A stretch of DNA of 64,000 nt, from contig CP136067.1 in assembly GCA_032622095.1 (NCBI GenBank), forward strand, positions 192,972,052 to 193,036,051, in the 5' to 3' direction. A model generated the notes under the pieces. That model saw only the letters and a list, made by a program, of their open reading frames with translations, searched no databases and was not told where the DNA came from. This DNA comes from Siphonodentalium dalli (taxonomy: Eukaryota; Mollusca; Scaphopoda; Gadilida; Siphonodentaliidae). Made by a program: the position numbers and the translations under genes. This document shows, in pieces, positions 23,795 to 34,429 of the stretch (the first letter of the stretch is position 1; the number at the start of each line of letters is the position of its first letter).

Positions 23795-23967
23795 CAGTAA
23801 TGCCCTATATAATCGACTCCTTAACCACAGCAGAATTATGGGCAATTTTTCAGGATTTAGACGGAAATATGGCTTGGTGCCATTCATCATAAGCTCTCAG
23901 TGAGAATCCTGAAAAATTGCCTATAATTCTGCTGTGGTTAAGGAGTCGATTATTTAGGGCATTACTG
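23795..23967. mobile_element. MITE family A, copy 4
   Basis: Left end TA then CAGTAATGCCC; right end GGGCATTACTG followed by CA. The hairpin is shortened in its right arm (a deletion after 'AGCTCTCAGTGAG'). Confidence 0.8.
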
Positions 23968-24008
23968 CATATTATGCATGTGACCCGGTTTGAATATCAT
24001 CATTTCTT

Positions 24009-25499
24009 AAAGATGGTCCATCTCTTCCTATAACATGTTTTATATCGTTTCCTGGGTATAAAATAATAAATATGAACCGAAGACCCCTGTTCGGAAACGT
24101 TCCTATCAATGCATATTTATTTTATCTAGAATTTTCTGGTATAACACATACGAAAAATTTGGGACATTTTACAGCTTGCGGAGAACTCTATCTGTATCTG
24201 AGATCGCATTAATGTTTCACAACGGTATGTTCTAAAAATAGTATCGAAAATATGCCCAATTGATTATCGCATTATATTATATGTTATTAATTGGTTAGCC
24301 GAAGGCTAATACGACAGACCGAGGCCTCATAACTCAGTCAATGTGGAAACAACTAATTATCTAGAGGTGTGACTGTCCCAATGGGACTTCGGATACCCCC
24401 CTGTTTTTAAAATACTAAGATGTTTCACATGTCAGTAAACATTTAGTTAAAATAATAAAATAACAGTTCCCATTGCAGGTGTACAACCATAACCCTAATC
24501 TTAAACCTATTGACCAAAAAATGTAGGAATAAAAGCTTGGACAAAATTATGTATGTTGCGAAAAGATTTCTAAGTCGAAATAGGGGAATAACTCCACACA
24601 AAACATGTCGGACAGACGTCATAATCGCAGGTGCACAAGTTCCCATGGTACTAAATATCTGTGCCACGTTTTAAAAAAATTGACCGAAAAATGTAGGAAT
24701 TAAAGCTCGGACAAAAGTATACATGTTGGGAAAAATTCGAAAAGGACAAACGTCATAATCGAAGGTGCACAGGTTCCCATGGTGGTTGATGTCTGTGCCA
24801 AGTTTCACGGAAATTGATCAAAAAACGACTGAGAAAAACTCCAGACAAATTTGTGTCCACGGACGGACGACGGACAAGCTGACTCCAGTATACCCCCCCT
24901 AACTTCGTTGCGGGGGGGTATAATAAGTATTTTATTAATTAGCAACAATGGCAATAATTGTTTCACAGGATGAATATATTAACATAGATATACCATTGTG
25001 TGCATTAACAATTTAACAATTATTCCAGCAATTTTTATTCTTGTGAACTTTGTGAAAAACATGCAGCGATTTGACAGTACTGTCTGTTTCCACTGTGAAT
25101 GCTATTAATACGGATACATGTAGTTCATCCACGTATATTTACTCCCAAAATCAGTGACAGTCCGTACTGTAATTAATCCAAAAGCAACTGTAATCTATCT
25201 TTGTCAACTCAGTATTCTTTGCCGATCGAGCTAAATACGTATGACGTCATTTACGTTACCGTTGACTTATTGGCCGCCTTTCTACTTATTGGCCGTCTTT
25301 TTTACTTATTGGCTGACTTTTGTTACTTATGATGCGGGCATCATTCTACTTATTGCAGCCGATTAATAAAAGAAAATATCGATATAAAATCAATATTATT
25401 GACAGAATTAGCTTCTTGGATAGATGTCTTCGACTCATATCTATTATTTTATACACCAGAAATATATAAAACATATTTAGGAAGAGATAATCCATCTTT
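24009..25499. mobile_element. Candidate 1.5-kb TIR element
   Basis: Inverted ends AAAGATGG...TCTCTTCCTA (24009-24060) and TAGGAAGAGATAATCCATCTTT (25450-25499) are similar over about 50 bases. The interior has direct repeats ('GGTGCACAGGTTCCCATGG'-type, near 24475, 24625 and 24765) and ends in a small C/G hairpin with 'ATACCCCCCC' near 24890-24920. No coding domain recognised; boundaries inferred from the TIRs only. Confidence 0.55.
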
Positions 25500-25753
25500 A
25501 AATATTGTATTATATATTGTTTAAAGACATATTAAGTGCTTATTTCAGTGAATCAAACTAACAAGTGATTACCCAGTCACCTTCCAAATGAATTTAGCAT
25601 TTTAACTAATATTGACGTTAGTTACAACAAGATGTGATTCAGACCCTGTGAACGTTCACCACTAACAGGACGTGGCTTGTCGGCTAAGTGTAAATCACTC
25701 TAGTGAAAAGCCTGTAAAATGGCATCAGGTATCGACTCGGCGTTATTCAACTA

Positions 25754-26137
25754 CAGTAATCGACTTCTTAACCACAGCAGAATTATGGGTAACTTTTCAG
25801 GATTTAGTCGGAAATATGGCTTGTTGCCATTTATCGGAAAGCTCTCGGGGTAACTTTTCAGGATTTAGTCGGAAATATGGCTTGTTGCCATTTATCGGAA
25901 AGCTCTCGGGGTAACTTTTCAGGATTTAGTCGGAAATATGGCTTGTTGCCATTTATCGGAAAGCTCTCGGGGTAACTTTTCAGGATTTAGTCGGAAATAT
26001 GGCTTGTTGCCATTCATCGGAAAGCTCTCGGGGAGAGCTTTCCGATGAATGGCAACAAGCCATATTTCCGACTAAATCCTGAAAAGTTACCCATAATTCT
26101 GCTGTGGTTAAGAAGTCGATTACTTAGAGCATTACTG
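25754..26137. mobile_element. MITE family A, copy 5, with internal tandem expansion
   Basis: The outer arms match family A (left end lacks the GCCCTAAAT step), but the left arm holds four tandem 61-bp copies of the segment with 'CAGGATTTAGTCGGAAATAT' (starting near 25789, 25850, 25911 and 25972). The right arm has a single copy. TA flanks both ends. Confidence 0.85.
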
Positions 26138-26143
26138 TACTTT

Positions 26144-26396
26144 CAAGCCTTGAAATAGCGTGTCTGTCATTTGCAGAATGAGGTCCCCAGATGGTGAATT
26201 TAGTGATGCTACCCCGCATAGCAGGCTAGCATCACCAATTCACCCTCTGGGAACCTCATTCTGCTGAGGTGTAAGCAGAATGAGGTCCCCAGAGGGTGAA
26301 TTTGGTGATGCTAGCCCGCTATGCGGGGTAGCATCACTAAATTCACCCTCTGGGGACCTCATTCTGTAAATGACAGACACCCTATTTCAAGGCTTG
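26144..26396. mobile_element. MITE family B, copy 3
   Basis: Ends CAAGCCTTGAAATAG and CTATTTCAAGGCTTG, two facing 'GAATGAGGTCCCCAGA' hairpins and a very short linker. Flanks TGTACTTT and ACTACTTT agree at six of eight bases. It lies six bases from the end of MITE A copy 5, so one inserted beside the other. Confidence 0.8.
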
Positions 26397-26399
26397 ACT

Positions 26400-27438
26400 A
26401 CTTTGGAAACAATGTGATTGTTACAGCGCTTAGAGCTTTGGATAAACGCTATATAAATATTCTACATTATTTTCACGTTGGACAATCCTGTCCCTCATTG
26501 AACAAGGAACTTCGATAGATAAAATACTAATATTTGACCACTGTGTGTTGCTTTATTAATGTGATGATTAACAGATATTTTATATTAATGTGATGATTAA
26601 CTGACATACTAAAACTATATAAGAAATAACTGAACAATGATATCAATACAAACAGTACTACATGTAGTAAGCAGGGTTCGCGCTGCCAGTTGCCAATGGC
26701 AAAAATATTTCACATTTGGCAAAAAATATTTTCATTTGTCAAAAGTTTTGGCAAGTCACTTTTAATTCCTCAAGACAGTTGACAATTATTGATCAATCAA
26801 TACCATTCATTTCAGAAAAATCTTACAATATAACTATATTAGTGCATGGTGTTTTATATGGTTTAGGAAAAGTTAACACCTCTATTAAGATGCAGTTAAT
26901 CTGATAGCTATTAGTATCGATTGGTGGAGGGATTACCAGTATTTAGTGTGGTGGTGTTTACATAGTTAATCCTCTTGTGGTGTGCCCTTCTGATGAAGCA
27001 ACCCTGCTATCATTTTAATGTTCGGTGATTGGTTTATTGTTGTATGACAAACCACAATAGAGATGGGAGTATAAATATTAACTAACTGCTTTCCTATCGA
27101 TGTAAAATGTCGTTCAAACCCCGAGTGTCGAAACATAAGACTTAATGTTGTAGAAAATGGTACTATCAGGGATAGCATTTGGCAAATTCTAAAAGAATTT
27201 GGCAAAAAATATTTTCATTCGGCAAATTATTTAGCAAAAGAAAATTTTGGACCATGGTAATACTGTAAGTGAATGGGCAGATGAGAAAATAACAAAATAT
27301 AGTTATCATTGAAAAATCTAGACATAGCAAAAGATGAATTTGTATGCCTCACAGGGTAGCTAGATTCTGACATGGAACATCACAACAAAAATCACAAACA
27401 GAAAATGGAATGAGTTGTGGATGACATAAGAATTTATT
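26400..27438. repeat. TTTGGCAAAAATATTTTC repeat region
   Basis: From about 26671 ('CAGGGTTCGCGCTGCC') to about 27250 runs a repeat bounded by stretches of 'TTTGGCAAAAAATATTTTCA' in the same orientation. Related pieces lie near 21395 and 44510. It looks like a decayed transposon, without a transposase I can read. Confidence 0.5.
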
Positions 27439-27442
27439 TTAA

Positions 27443-28045
27443 CCCTTCCATGACTGGAGCTTCCTAATTTTGCAAAAACCCTGTGCCAATGCATTCTCCA
27501 GGGAGCCTCGCATATATAAGAAAATACATTGGCCTAACAATATTTATCTTGGCCTTGTAATTCTCTTATATATGTGAGGCTCCCCATGGGAGACTTGCAT
27601 ATATAAGAGAATGCACTGTCACAGGATCTTTAACCCTTTACCCAACAAACCAGCCAAATAAAGCTTCAACAGCCTAAAATATCTTCGGTCTGTCTCAATA
27701 GAACCATACAAATATGGATATCATTGGAACCGGCTCCTTGACCACATTGTGATAGTTACAGTTATGCCCTGTGCCAATGCATTCTCTTATATATGCGAGT
27801 CGACCATAGGTCGCCTCGCATATATAAGAGAATGCATTGGCCTAAAACTAACACTTTTTACCATTTTTTCTTACATTCTTTAACAATTTTATAATTTGTA
27901 ATGTGTTAAGCCAATGCATTCTCTTATATATGCGAGGCGACCTATGGTCGACTCGCATATATAAGAGAATGCATTGACACAGGGCCCCTCTGTTGGGTAA
28001 AGGGTTAATTAATGCTGCACTAGCACATCTCCCATCATGAAAGGG
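27443..28045. mobile_element. TTAA MITE family D, copy 2, containing a nested MITE C
   Basis: TTAA at 27439-27442 and 28046-28049 with ends CCCTTCCATGACTGG and CATCATGAAAGGG. The body has TATATA-rich hairpins with 'CTCCCCATGGGAG'-type centres. It is interrupted at its own internal TTAA by the family C element at 27634-28004. Confidence 0.85.
27634..28004. mobile_element. TTAA MITE family C, copy 1 (nested)
   Basis: Family C defined here: ends CCCTTTACCCAACA and TGTTGGGTAAAGGG, TTAA duplication (27630-27633 and 28005-28008), one arm with 'AAAGCTTCAACAGCCTAAAA', and two copies of a hairpin with stem 'CCAATGCATTCTCTTATATA' and loop 'GACCATAGGTCG', separated by an A/T-rich linker. Confidence 0.9.
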
Positions 28046-28049
28046 TTAA

Positions 28050-28530
28050 GAGAGCCAAATGTTCAACAAAAATATATGCAATCAACGTTGTTTTTCGATT
28101 GAACTATGACCATATAGAAGTGCAGTAGATGAACAACATACTATATAATTCCGCAATACTTTGTATGTTGTTCGTCCACAAATGGCCGAGCGCACTTTCA
28201 GAAAATAAAATACACTGCGACTTCTATTTTCTGTAATAAATTACCCATGATTAAGAAAATACTTCTTGATTGCCTACTATTTGTACGTTTAAAATATGGA
28301 GAAAACGTCTTAATAATTATCAACACAAAGAGTCGAGTGAAATACCTAAGCGATGGTCCCTAACTGGTTCGCGATCTCTGGTGATATTCTGATAACACAC
28401 AATGTAAATGAATGCCCTGGTCACATTTAATGTTCTTGTGACCAATAACATGTTATTATCATTGGTATGAAGCACAACGAATTTTAATAGGGTAGTAATC
28501 AGGTAACACAATTTATTATCCATGTTCATC
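28050..28530. other. Unassigned stretch
   Basis: A small inverted repeat near 28110-28225 ('GAAGTGCAGTAGATGAAC' region and its distant complement) is the only structure seen. Confidence 0.35.
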
Positions 28531-28533
28531 AGC

Positions 28534-28806
28534 CCGTTGATCAGTCTGAAGTTGGTGATGTTCAACCATTAGTCACATCAATTATGAATTTTATCTTCTG
28601 CAAATTAGGGGATATAGAAACTTCGCAGAAGGGAAAAAGTAGCTAAAAACAATGTTAATTTGAGACGAAAGATACTTCCCAGAGCAGAATGATGTCCCCA
28701 GAGGGTGAATTTAGTGATGCTAGCCTACTGTGTGGGATAGCATCACTAGATTCACCCTTTGGGGACCTCATTCTGCAAATGACAGACACACTACTTGCAG
28801 ACTGAT
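28534..28806. mobile_element. MITE family B, copy 4 (left-truncated)
   Basis: Carries the linker and the right hairpin ('GTCCCCAGAGGGTGAATTTA' and complement) with right end ACTACTTGCAGACTG. The left outer hairpin is missing, so no target duplication is testable. Confidence 0.7.
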
Positions 28807-28873
28807 GGTGATGATGAAAGAAACTTGGTCCTGGCACTGAGAACAAAATTCATTAGTTGTTGCTGCCACTTAA

Positions 28874-29257
28874 CCCTTTACCCAACAAACCGGCCAAATA
28901 CGCCCAAATAAAGCTTCAACAGCCTAAAATATCTTCGGTCTGTCTCAATAACACCATACAAATATGGATATCATTGGAAGCGGTTCATCGACCACATTGT
29001 GATGGTTACAGTTATGCCCTGTGCCAATGCATTCTCTTATATATGCGAGTCGACCATAGGTCGCCTCGCATATATAAGAGAATGCATTGGCCTTTTTTTT
29101 AACACTTTTTATAATATTTTTCTACATTCTTTGACAATTTTATCATTTTTAATATGTGTTAAGCCAATGCATTCTCTTATATATGCGAGGCGACCTATGG
29201 TCGACTCGCATATATAAGAGAATGCATTGGCACAGGGCCGTTCTGTTGGGTAAAGGG
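28874..29257. mobile_element. TTAA MITE family C, copy 2
   Basis: TTAA at 28870-28873 and 29258-29261; complete double-hairpin core. The left subterminal module has a small duplication ('CGGCCAAATACGCCCAAATA'). Confidence 0.9.
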
Positions 29258-29567
29258 TTAAATCATAACATGGCAGTAACAAAATATTGCTGCCATGTGT
29301 ATTTTTAACAGGGAGACCAGCTGGGGAGACCGGAAAAAAATTCTATATAAAAAACTTCTATAAATTATTGTACGAATATACCTAAAATCTTGATATGCAG
29401 ATCGAACTGCCATTGACTAAGCTGGTTGAGTATAAAAAACAACTTATATGGTATTGATTTCTATATTAAGCTCCCTGAATGTCTTTGCATACTATAGCCT
29501 TCTTTATTTTAATTCATTGAAAATATCCTGTTTAATCAACATGAATGTAAGTCAACAAGCCTGTTAA

Positions 29568-29925
29568 AGGGGTACTATACAATAAATCCGGCCATTTATG
29601 GGACCATCTCCTTTTATACTCAACATAATATATGCAACAAATTAATTAATTTGAGCCATAGATGAGTGAAAAATACACTCATTTACTTAATGAACGATGT
29701 AAAACAACATGGTAATTATAATGAAAATGAATTTATGACTGGAGTCATAAATTCATTTTCATTATAATTACCATGTTATTTGCATCGTTCAGCAGACCAC
29801 ATGATTCTATTTCACACTAATCCAGGGCTCAAATTCATTCATTTGTTACATATATTTGGTTGAGTGTAAAAAGATATGGTCCCATAAATGTCCGGATTTA
29901 GTGTACAGTACCCCTTTAAGTTGTT
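29568..29925. mobile_element. TTAA palindromic MITE family L
   Basis: Ends AGGGGTACTATACA and TGTACAGTACCCCT between TTAA at 29564-29567 and 29926-29929. The whole 358 bp folds back on itself, with a perfect inner stem 'AATTCATTTTCATTATAATT' near 29720-29775. Only copy of its family in the window. Confidence 0.8.
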
Positions 29926-29937
29926 AACCATTCCGTG

Positions 29938-30160
29938 ACTGGAGCTTCCTGAAATTTTGTCAAAACCCTGTACCAGTGCATTCTCTTATATATGTGAGTC
30001 CCATAGGGAGCCTCCAATATATAAGAGAATACATTGGCCTCACAATATTTACCTTGACCTTGTAAGCCAGTGCATACTATTATATATTCGAGGCTCCCAA
30101 AGGGAGACTCACATATATAAGAGAATGCACTGGCACAGGATCTATAATGCTACACCAGCA
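29938..30160. mobile_element. TTAA MITE family D, copy 3 (right end lost)
   Basis: Starts at TTAA (29934-29937) with CCATTCCGTGACTGG, has both TATATA hairpins, then runs out after 'CACAGGATCTATAATGCT'. It begins only a few bases after MITE L, another case of adjacent TTAA insertions. Confidence 0.75.
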
Positions 30161-30610
30161 TGATTAGAGATCCTTCTGTGGTTGTATTATTTGTTCTTAT
30201 GTCTGTCATCTGCTTATATTACCTTAACACCCCCTCAGATAATTAATAGACCATTCCAATGTATACTTTTATGGAGAAAGAGTTAATCAAGAAAACAACG
30301 ATGAAGTTTCGTTGGCAGCAACACATTGTTAAAATAACATGATTTTAGGTGGCAGTAACCACTACAAATAGGTTATTTTAATAGAGACCTTTCACAAAAT
30401 CACTATTACGATTACAGATAGGATATATTGTCCTAGTAAGGTTGACACCATCACAACTTACATACGACTGTTAGTTGGTGAGACGGCATATGCCACACTA
30501 TACTCAGTTATACATATATTTGATAGGAAAAAGTAAGGTGTGTCTCTTTCAGATCCCATGTACTTATCCGTGTCTTATACACCACACGGATAATGTTAGA
30601 GCATCCCAAG
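30161..30610. other. Unassigned stretch
   Basis: No gene or repeat recognised. Confidence 0.35.
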
Positions 30611-30916
30611 CAGGACCAACGGCACATCCATGACACATCAGCACATAATTAAACTGAGTGCCAGGACCAACGGCACATCCATGACACATCAGCACATAAT
30701 TAAACTGAGTGCCAGGACCAACGGCACATCCATGACACATCAGCACATAATTAAACTGAGTGCCAGGACCAACGGCACATCCATGACACATCAGCACATA
30801 ATTAAACTGAGTGCCAGGACCAACGGCACATCCATGACACATCAGCACATAATTAAACTGAGTGCCAGGACCAACGGCACATCCATGACACATCAGCACA
30901 TAATTAAACTGAGTGG
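30611..30916. repeat. 51-bp minisatellite, six identical copies
   Basis: The unit begins CAGGACCAACGGCACATCCA and ends AACTGAGTGC, with no differences seen between copies. Because 51 is a multiple of three, open frames exist on both strands (minus-strand repeat MCHGCAVGPGTQFNYVL, plus-strand repeat MTHQHIIKLSARTNGTS). There are no flanking exons or splice signals to support translation, so I annotate it as a repeat. Confidence 0.9.
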
Positions 30917-30919
30917 GGT

Positions 30920-31194
30920 AAATTTCGTCTCATATAAGAACCCCCGTGCGTAATGATAAAATTTTTGGCCATATACTGGCAGAATATTGTCCATATCCAT
31001 AATCGTAATCCTGATTTTGCGAAAGGTCTCTACCAATCAAAGATGAATTATGATCGTCATGAGCTGACTTCTGTCTTTGCTTCTCCACATTCTTTAGTAT
31101 TCTCTTTATCACATGATTCACTTGATATCACATCTGAAAAAAAGATGAACAGTATATCTCTCATCGGTGTGACAGATAAATCATACATCATGTA
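30920..31194. other. Unassigned stretch
   Basis: Nothing recognised. Confidence 0.35.
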
Positions 31195-31198
31195 TTAA

Positions 31199-32466
31199 CC
31201 CTTTACCCAACAGAAGGGCCCTGTGCCAATGCATTCTCTTATATATGCGAGTCGACCATATGGCTTAATGCATTAAAAATTATAAAATTGTTAAAGAATG
31301 TAAGAAAAAATGGTAAAAAGTTTTTTTTTAGGCCAATGCATTCTCTTATATATGCGAGGCGACCTATGGTCGACTCGCATATATAAGAGAATGCATTGGC
31401 ACAGGGCATAACTGTAACTATCACAATGTGGTCAAGGAGCCGGTTCCAATGATATCCATATTTGTATGGTTCTATTCAGTCTGAGTAAACTCATACCTAA
31501 ATATTCATTACAACATTGAATATAAGGTCTGACGGATAACATCGATATTTCATTTCCAAGTCCTCGGGATTCCGTAATCTGATTGATTGCGTAAATTATT
31601 TTCCGTCCAATGAAACCGTATGGGTTGATAAACAAGTGTTAATGGGCGGAGACTCCCATAATGTCACCTCTAAATATCATTCTGAACTCCTCGACCTGTG
31701 ACCTCTGCGGCTGAACTCCTCGACCTGTGACCGCGACGAGGTTTGCCGAATGCTCTAAATATAGTAACACAGCGGAATTTCGAGGCTTGCAAATTCAACA
31801 GAGACAGAAAAAATTGCTTCGAAATTATATATTCGGTACGATTCCGATTAATTTGAAGGATGTGCTGGACCTGATAGATAGGCCTGCGTATGGTACCAAC
31901 TTGGCCTCCCATAAATATAAATAGAACTTTACTCATGTCCGTGTATTTTTTATTTACTTTATTGTAAATCGACAAATTATTTGCCGTAAAAAAAAAGTCA
32001 TCTGAAAGTCAAACACCGAGGAAATGACTTAATTTTATGCTTTTAAATAGTTCTAAAGCATCATTTTTGATGACGGCCTAATTTTTTGCTCTCGGATGCA
32101 GCTTTCCCGTTTATGCAGCGAGTTCATCTCCCGAAAAAAGAATAGTCGCACACACGACAAATATTATCTTCTGTAAGTTTTAATGTCGCGACACAGGCCT
32201 TCTGTGGGTTGATGAGTCGGCGAAGCACAACAAATAACACGTGGGGACACCTGTCAATCATCGATGTATTTAAAAAAATCCGTGACGTCATTTTGGGGAA
32301 GCTCTTCGCTGAATAGAAATGGTTTTGGCTACATTAGCTCCAGACTCTATATTTCAAATATAGAGTCGACGTTCACCCAGACTGGGTTCTATTGAGACAG
32401 ACCCAAGATATTTTAGGCTGTTGAAGCTTTATTTGGCCGGTTTTGGCCGGTTTGTTGGGTAAAGGG
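31199..32466. mobile_element. TTAA MITE family C, copy 3, split by an insertion
   Basis: TTAA at 31195-31198 and 32467-32470. The left part has a partly deleted first hairpin and a full second hairpin. The sequence breaks at 31476 and resumes at 32385 with the family's right end ('TATTTTAGGCTGTTGAAGCT', then GGGTAAAGGG). Confidence 0.85.
31477..32384. mobile_element. 908-bp transposon inserted in MITE C
   Basis: Ends CAGTCTGAG and CACCCAGACTG (inverted CAGTCTG); GGTTCTATT is repeated on both sides (31468-31476 and 32385-32393). Uninterrupted family C copies have that sequence once (for example at 50411). An 8-9 bp duplication suggests hAT or Mutator. Interior open frames are short and unrecognised; a direct repeat 'GAACTCCTCGACCTGTGACC' occurs at about 31683-31731. 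Confidence 0.8.
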
Positions 32467-32646
32467 TTAAAATGACTATTGTAAGGTAACATTTTAAAAA
32501 CAAGCTCCAAAAAAAAAAAACACTTTTCAGTGATAATGATACACCTGAGGAGCAGATGCTGTTTGAGTCTGAACATATGTTGTTGGTGTGAGAGAAGCAA
32601 AGATGTGTATGCACAACAGGGCATTCTCTAACCGTGTGAATACACC

Positions 32647-32668
32647 CCCCCCCCCCCCCCCCCCCCCC
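32647..32668. repeat. Poly-C run
   Basis: About 22 consecutive C in otherwise AT-rich DNA; similar G runs occur at 2161 and in the 37.9 kb element. Length in the assembly may be inaccurate. Confidence 0.8.
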
Positions 32669-32780
32669 GGCTTCATTCATGACCAAGTGAGTTTTGATGT
32701 TGAATTATATTGAATTATAGTTGAATTATAGAGTATACTGTTTTATACTATTATAAACAAATTATAAAAATTTATGAGTC

Positions 32781-32859
32781 AAATAGGGAGACACGTATAA
32801 GAGAATGCATGGCACAGGATCTGTTATGCTGCACCAGCGCATCTCCAGTCATGAAAGGG
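32781..32859. mobile_element. TTAA MITE family D, copy 4 (right end only)
   Basis: Holds 'TATAAGAGAATGCATGGCAC' through GTCATGAAAGGG and a TTAA at 32860-32863; the left part is gone. Confidence 0.65.
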
Positions 32860-32863
32860 TTAA

Positions 32864-33815
32864 ACCATGTTAATGGATACCATGTTTCTCAAAGGAAGCA
32901 ACAAATTTAAAGTCATTAGCTTCACTCCCGGTGGGCATATATTTGATGTCAGACAGAACTGTGCCCGATATACCACAAGAAAGGTCATAAAAAACTAGAA
33001 AGAAAACCCCAATGTGGCATATTATTAGTGCGGTACTCGCCCTGTATTAAATTGTTGAAAACTGCGATCAGAGTAAGAAATCTTCTCAGATACTAACACA
33101 TTTTCGGAGCGAATCAGCGCGCGGACTCTCGTGGATATATTCGGAGGAAATCGGAACCACCCGAATAACGACGATCGGTTGGCACGCACGACTGGGAGAA
33201 CAGCCAAAACATGTCGATAACGAAAGTAGATTCAACAAAAAGAGAAAAAACAAAACAAAATAATAGGGGGCCTATCATAGTTTTTGCATTCAAGTTTTCT
33301 AAGTAAAATGTCGACAATTATTTGGCAACTAACAACGTTTTCACACTCTGTATATATATTTATATATATATGGATTTTTGCAAATTTAGGAGAGAATGAG
33401 TACGTATTCACAGTGTGCAAAAGACGATTGACACACCTCAGAAATTATCCAGGTTCACCAATAATAAACAAATCTGGGAATTCTGCCTTCTAATCTAACG
33501 TCAACATATTTGGCCGAATACAAGGTGAAGTTATCTGCATGCGAATTATTGACTTCTGTAAATGAAAATTATAAGCAATATTTCAATAATATTTGACATA
33601 ACAATAGACCAATCGTGCTGAGCTAGATCGATTGGTCTTCCTGACACTGTTGTAAGAGATTTCTTGAATATTGAAATTTTGTTTGCTTGAAGATTTGTTC
33701 AAATTTATGATGAATATACCAGGAAAAAATTATACATTGTCTTTCATTAGTTTCAAAATTGTCTTTCATTAGTTTCAAAATGAATCAGAATAATTTTTTT
33801 ACAAAAAATTAGTTG
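32864..33815. other. Unassigned stretch
   Basis: A doubled 'TTGTCTTTCATTAGTTTCAAAAT'-like segment lies near 33737-33782 and a TATA microsatellite near 33350-33370. No gene recognised. Confidence 0.4.
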
Positions 33816-33819
33816 TAAC

Positions 33820-34412
33820 TTGAAAGAACAATTTAGAGTAGGCCTACTCCCTTTATCCAAGATTCATGCTGGCTGTGAAAGACCGATGGGATTATTTTAG
33901 CACGATCGGTATATTTTAGTCCGATCGGGCTATTATTGATTGATCGGTGGTTCACCCAGACCAGAAGGATATGCGCACTATAGGATATAGATAAGGCGTT
34001 TTATGTATGGGAGGCCTATTTCACTTGAAAGAACAATTTATAGTAGGCCTACTCCCTTTATCCAAGATTCAGGCTGGCTGTGAAAGACTGATCAGTCTAT
34101 TTTAGCCTGATCGGGCTATTATTGATTGATCGGTGGTTCACCCATACCTGTAGGGTATGCGCGCTATAGTATATAGATAAGGCGTTTCATGTATGGGAGG
34201 CCTATTTCACTTGAAAGAACAATTTAGAGTAGGCCTACTCCCTTTATCCAAGATTCAAGCTGGCTGTGAAAGAACGATCGGTCTATTTTAGCCTGATCGG
34301 TCTACTTTAGCCCGATCGGGCTGTTATTGATTGATCGGTGGTTCACCCAGACCTGTAGGATATACACGCTATAGCATATAGATGCGGCATTTCATGTATG
34401 GGATACCCATTT
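33820..34412. repeat. Three tandem ~190-bp repeats
   Basis: Units start near 33820, 34024 and 34211 with 'TTGAAAGAACAATTTA' and contain 'GTAGGCCTACTCCCTTTATC', several 'CGATCGGTCTATTTTAG'-type submotifs and 'TTGATTGATCGGTGGTTCAC'. Copies differ by small indels in the CGATCGG part. Confidence 0.85.
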
Positions 34413-34429
34413 CACATTTATTATTCATT

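Noticed and set aside
27443-29261. Evenly spaced repeated hairpins as a CRISPR-like array.
   Set aside because: Each unit is a TTAA-flanked transposable element with termini; spacing and flanks do not fit repeats separated by unique spacers, and the genome is animal.
30564-30953. Cys/Gly-rich repetitive protein on either strand.
   Set aside because: Explained by a 51-bp minisatellite with period divisible by three; no flanking exon evidence.
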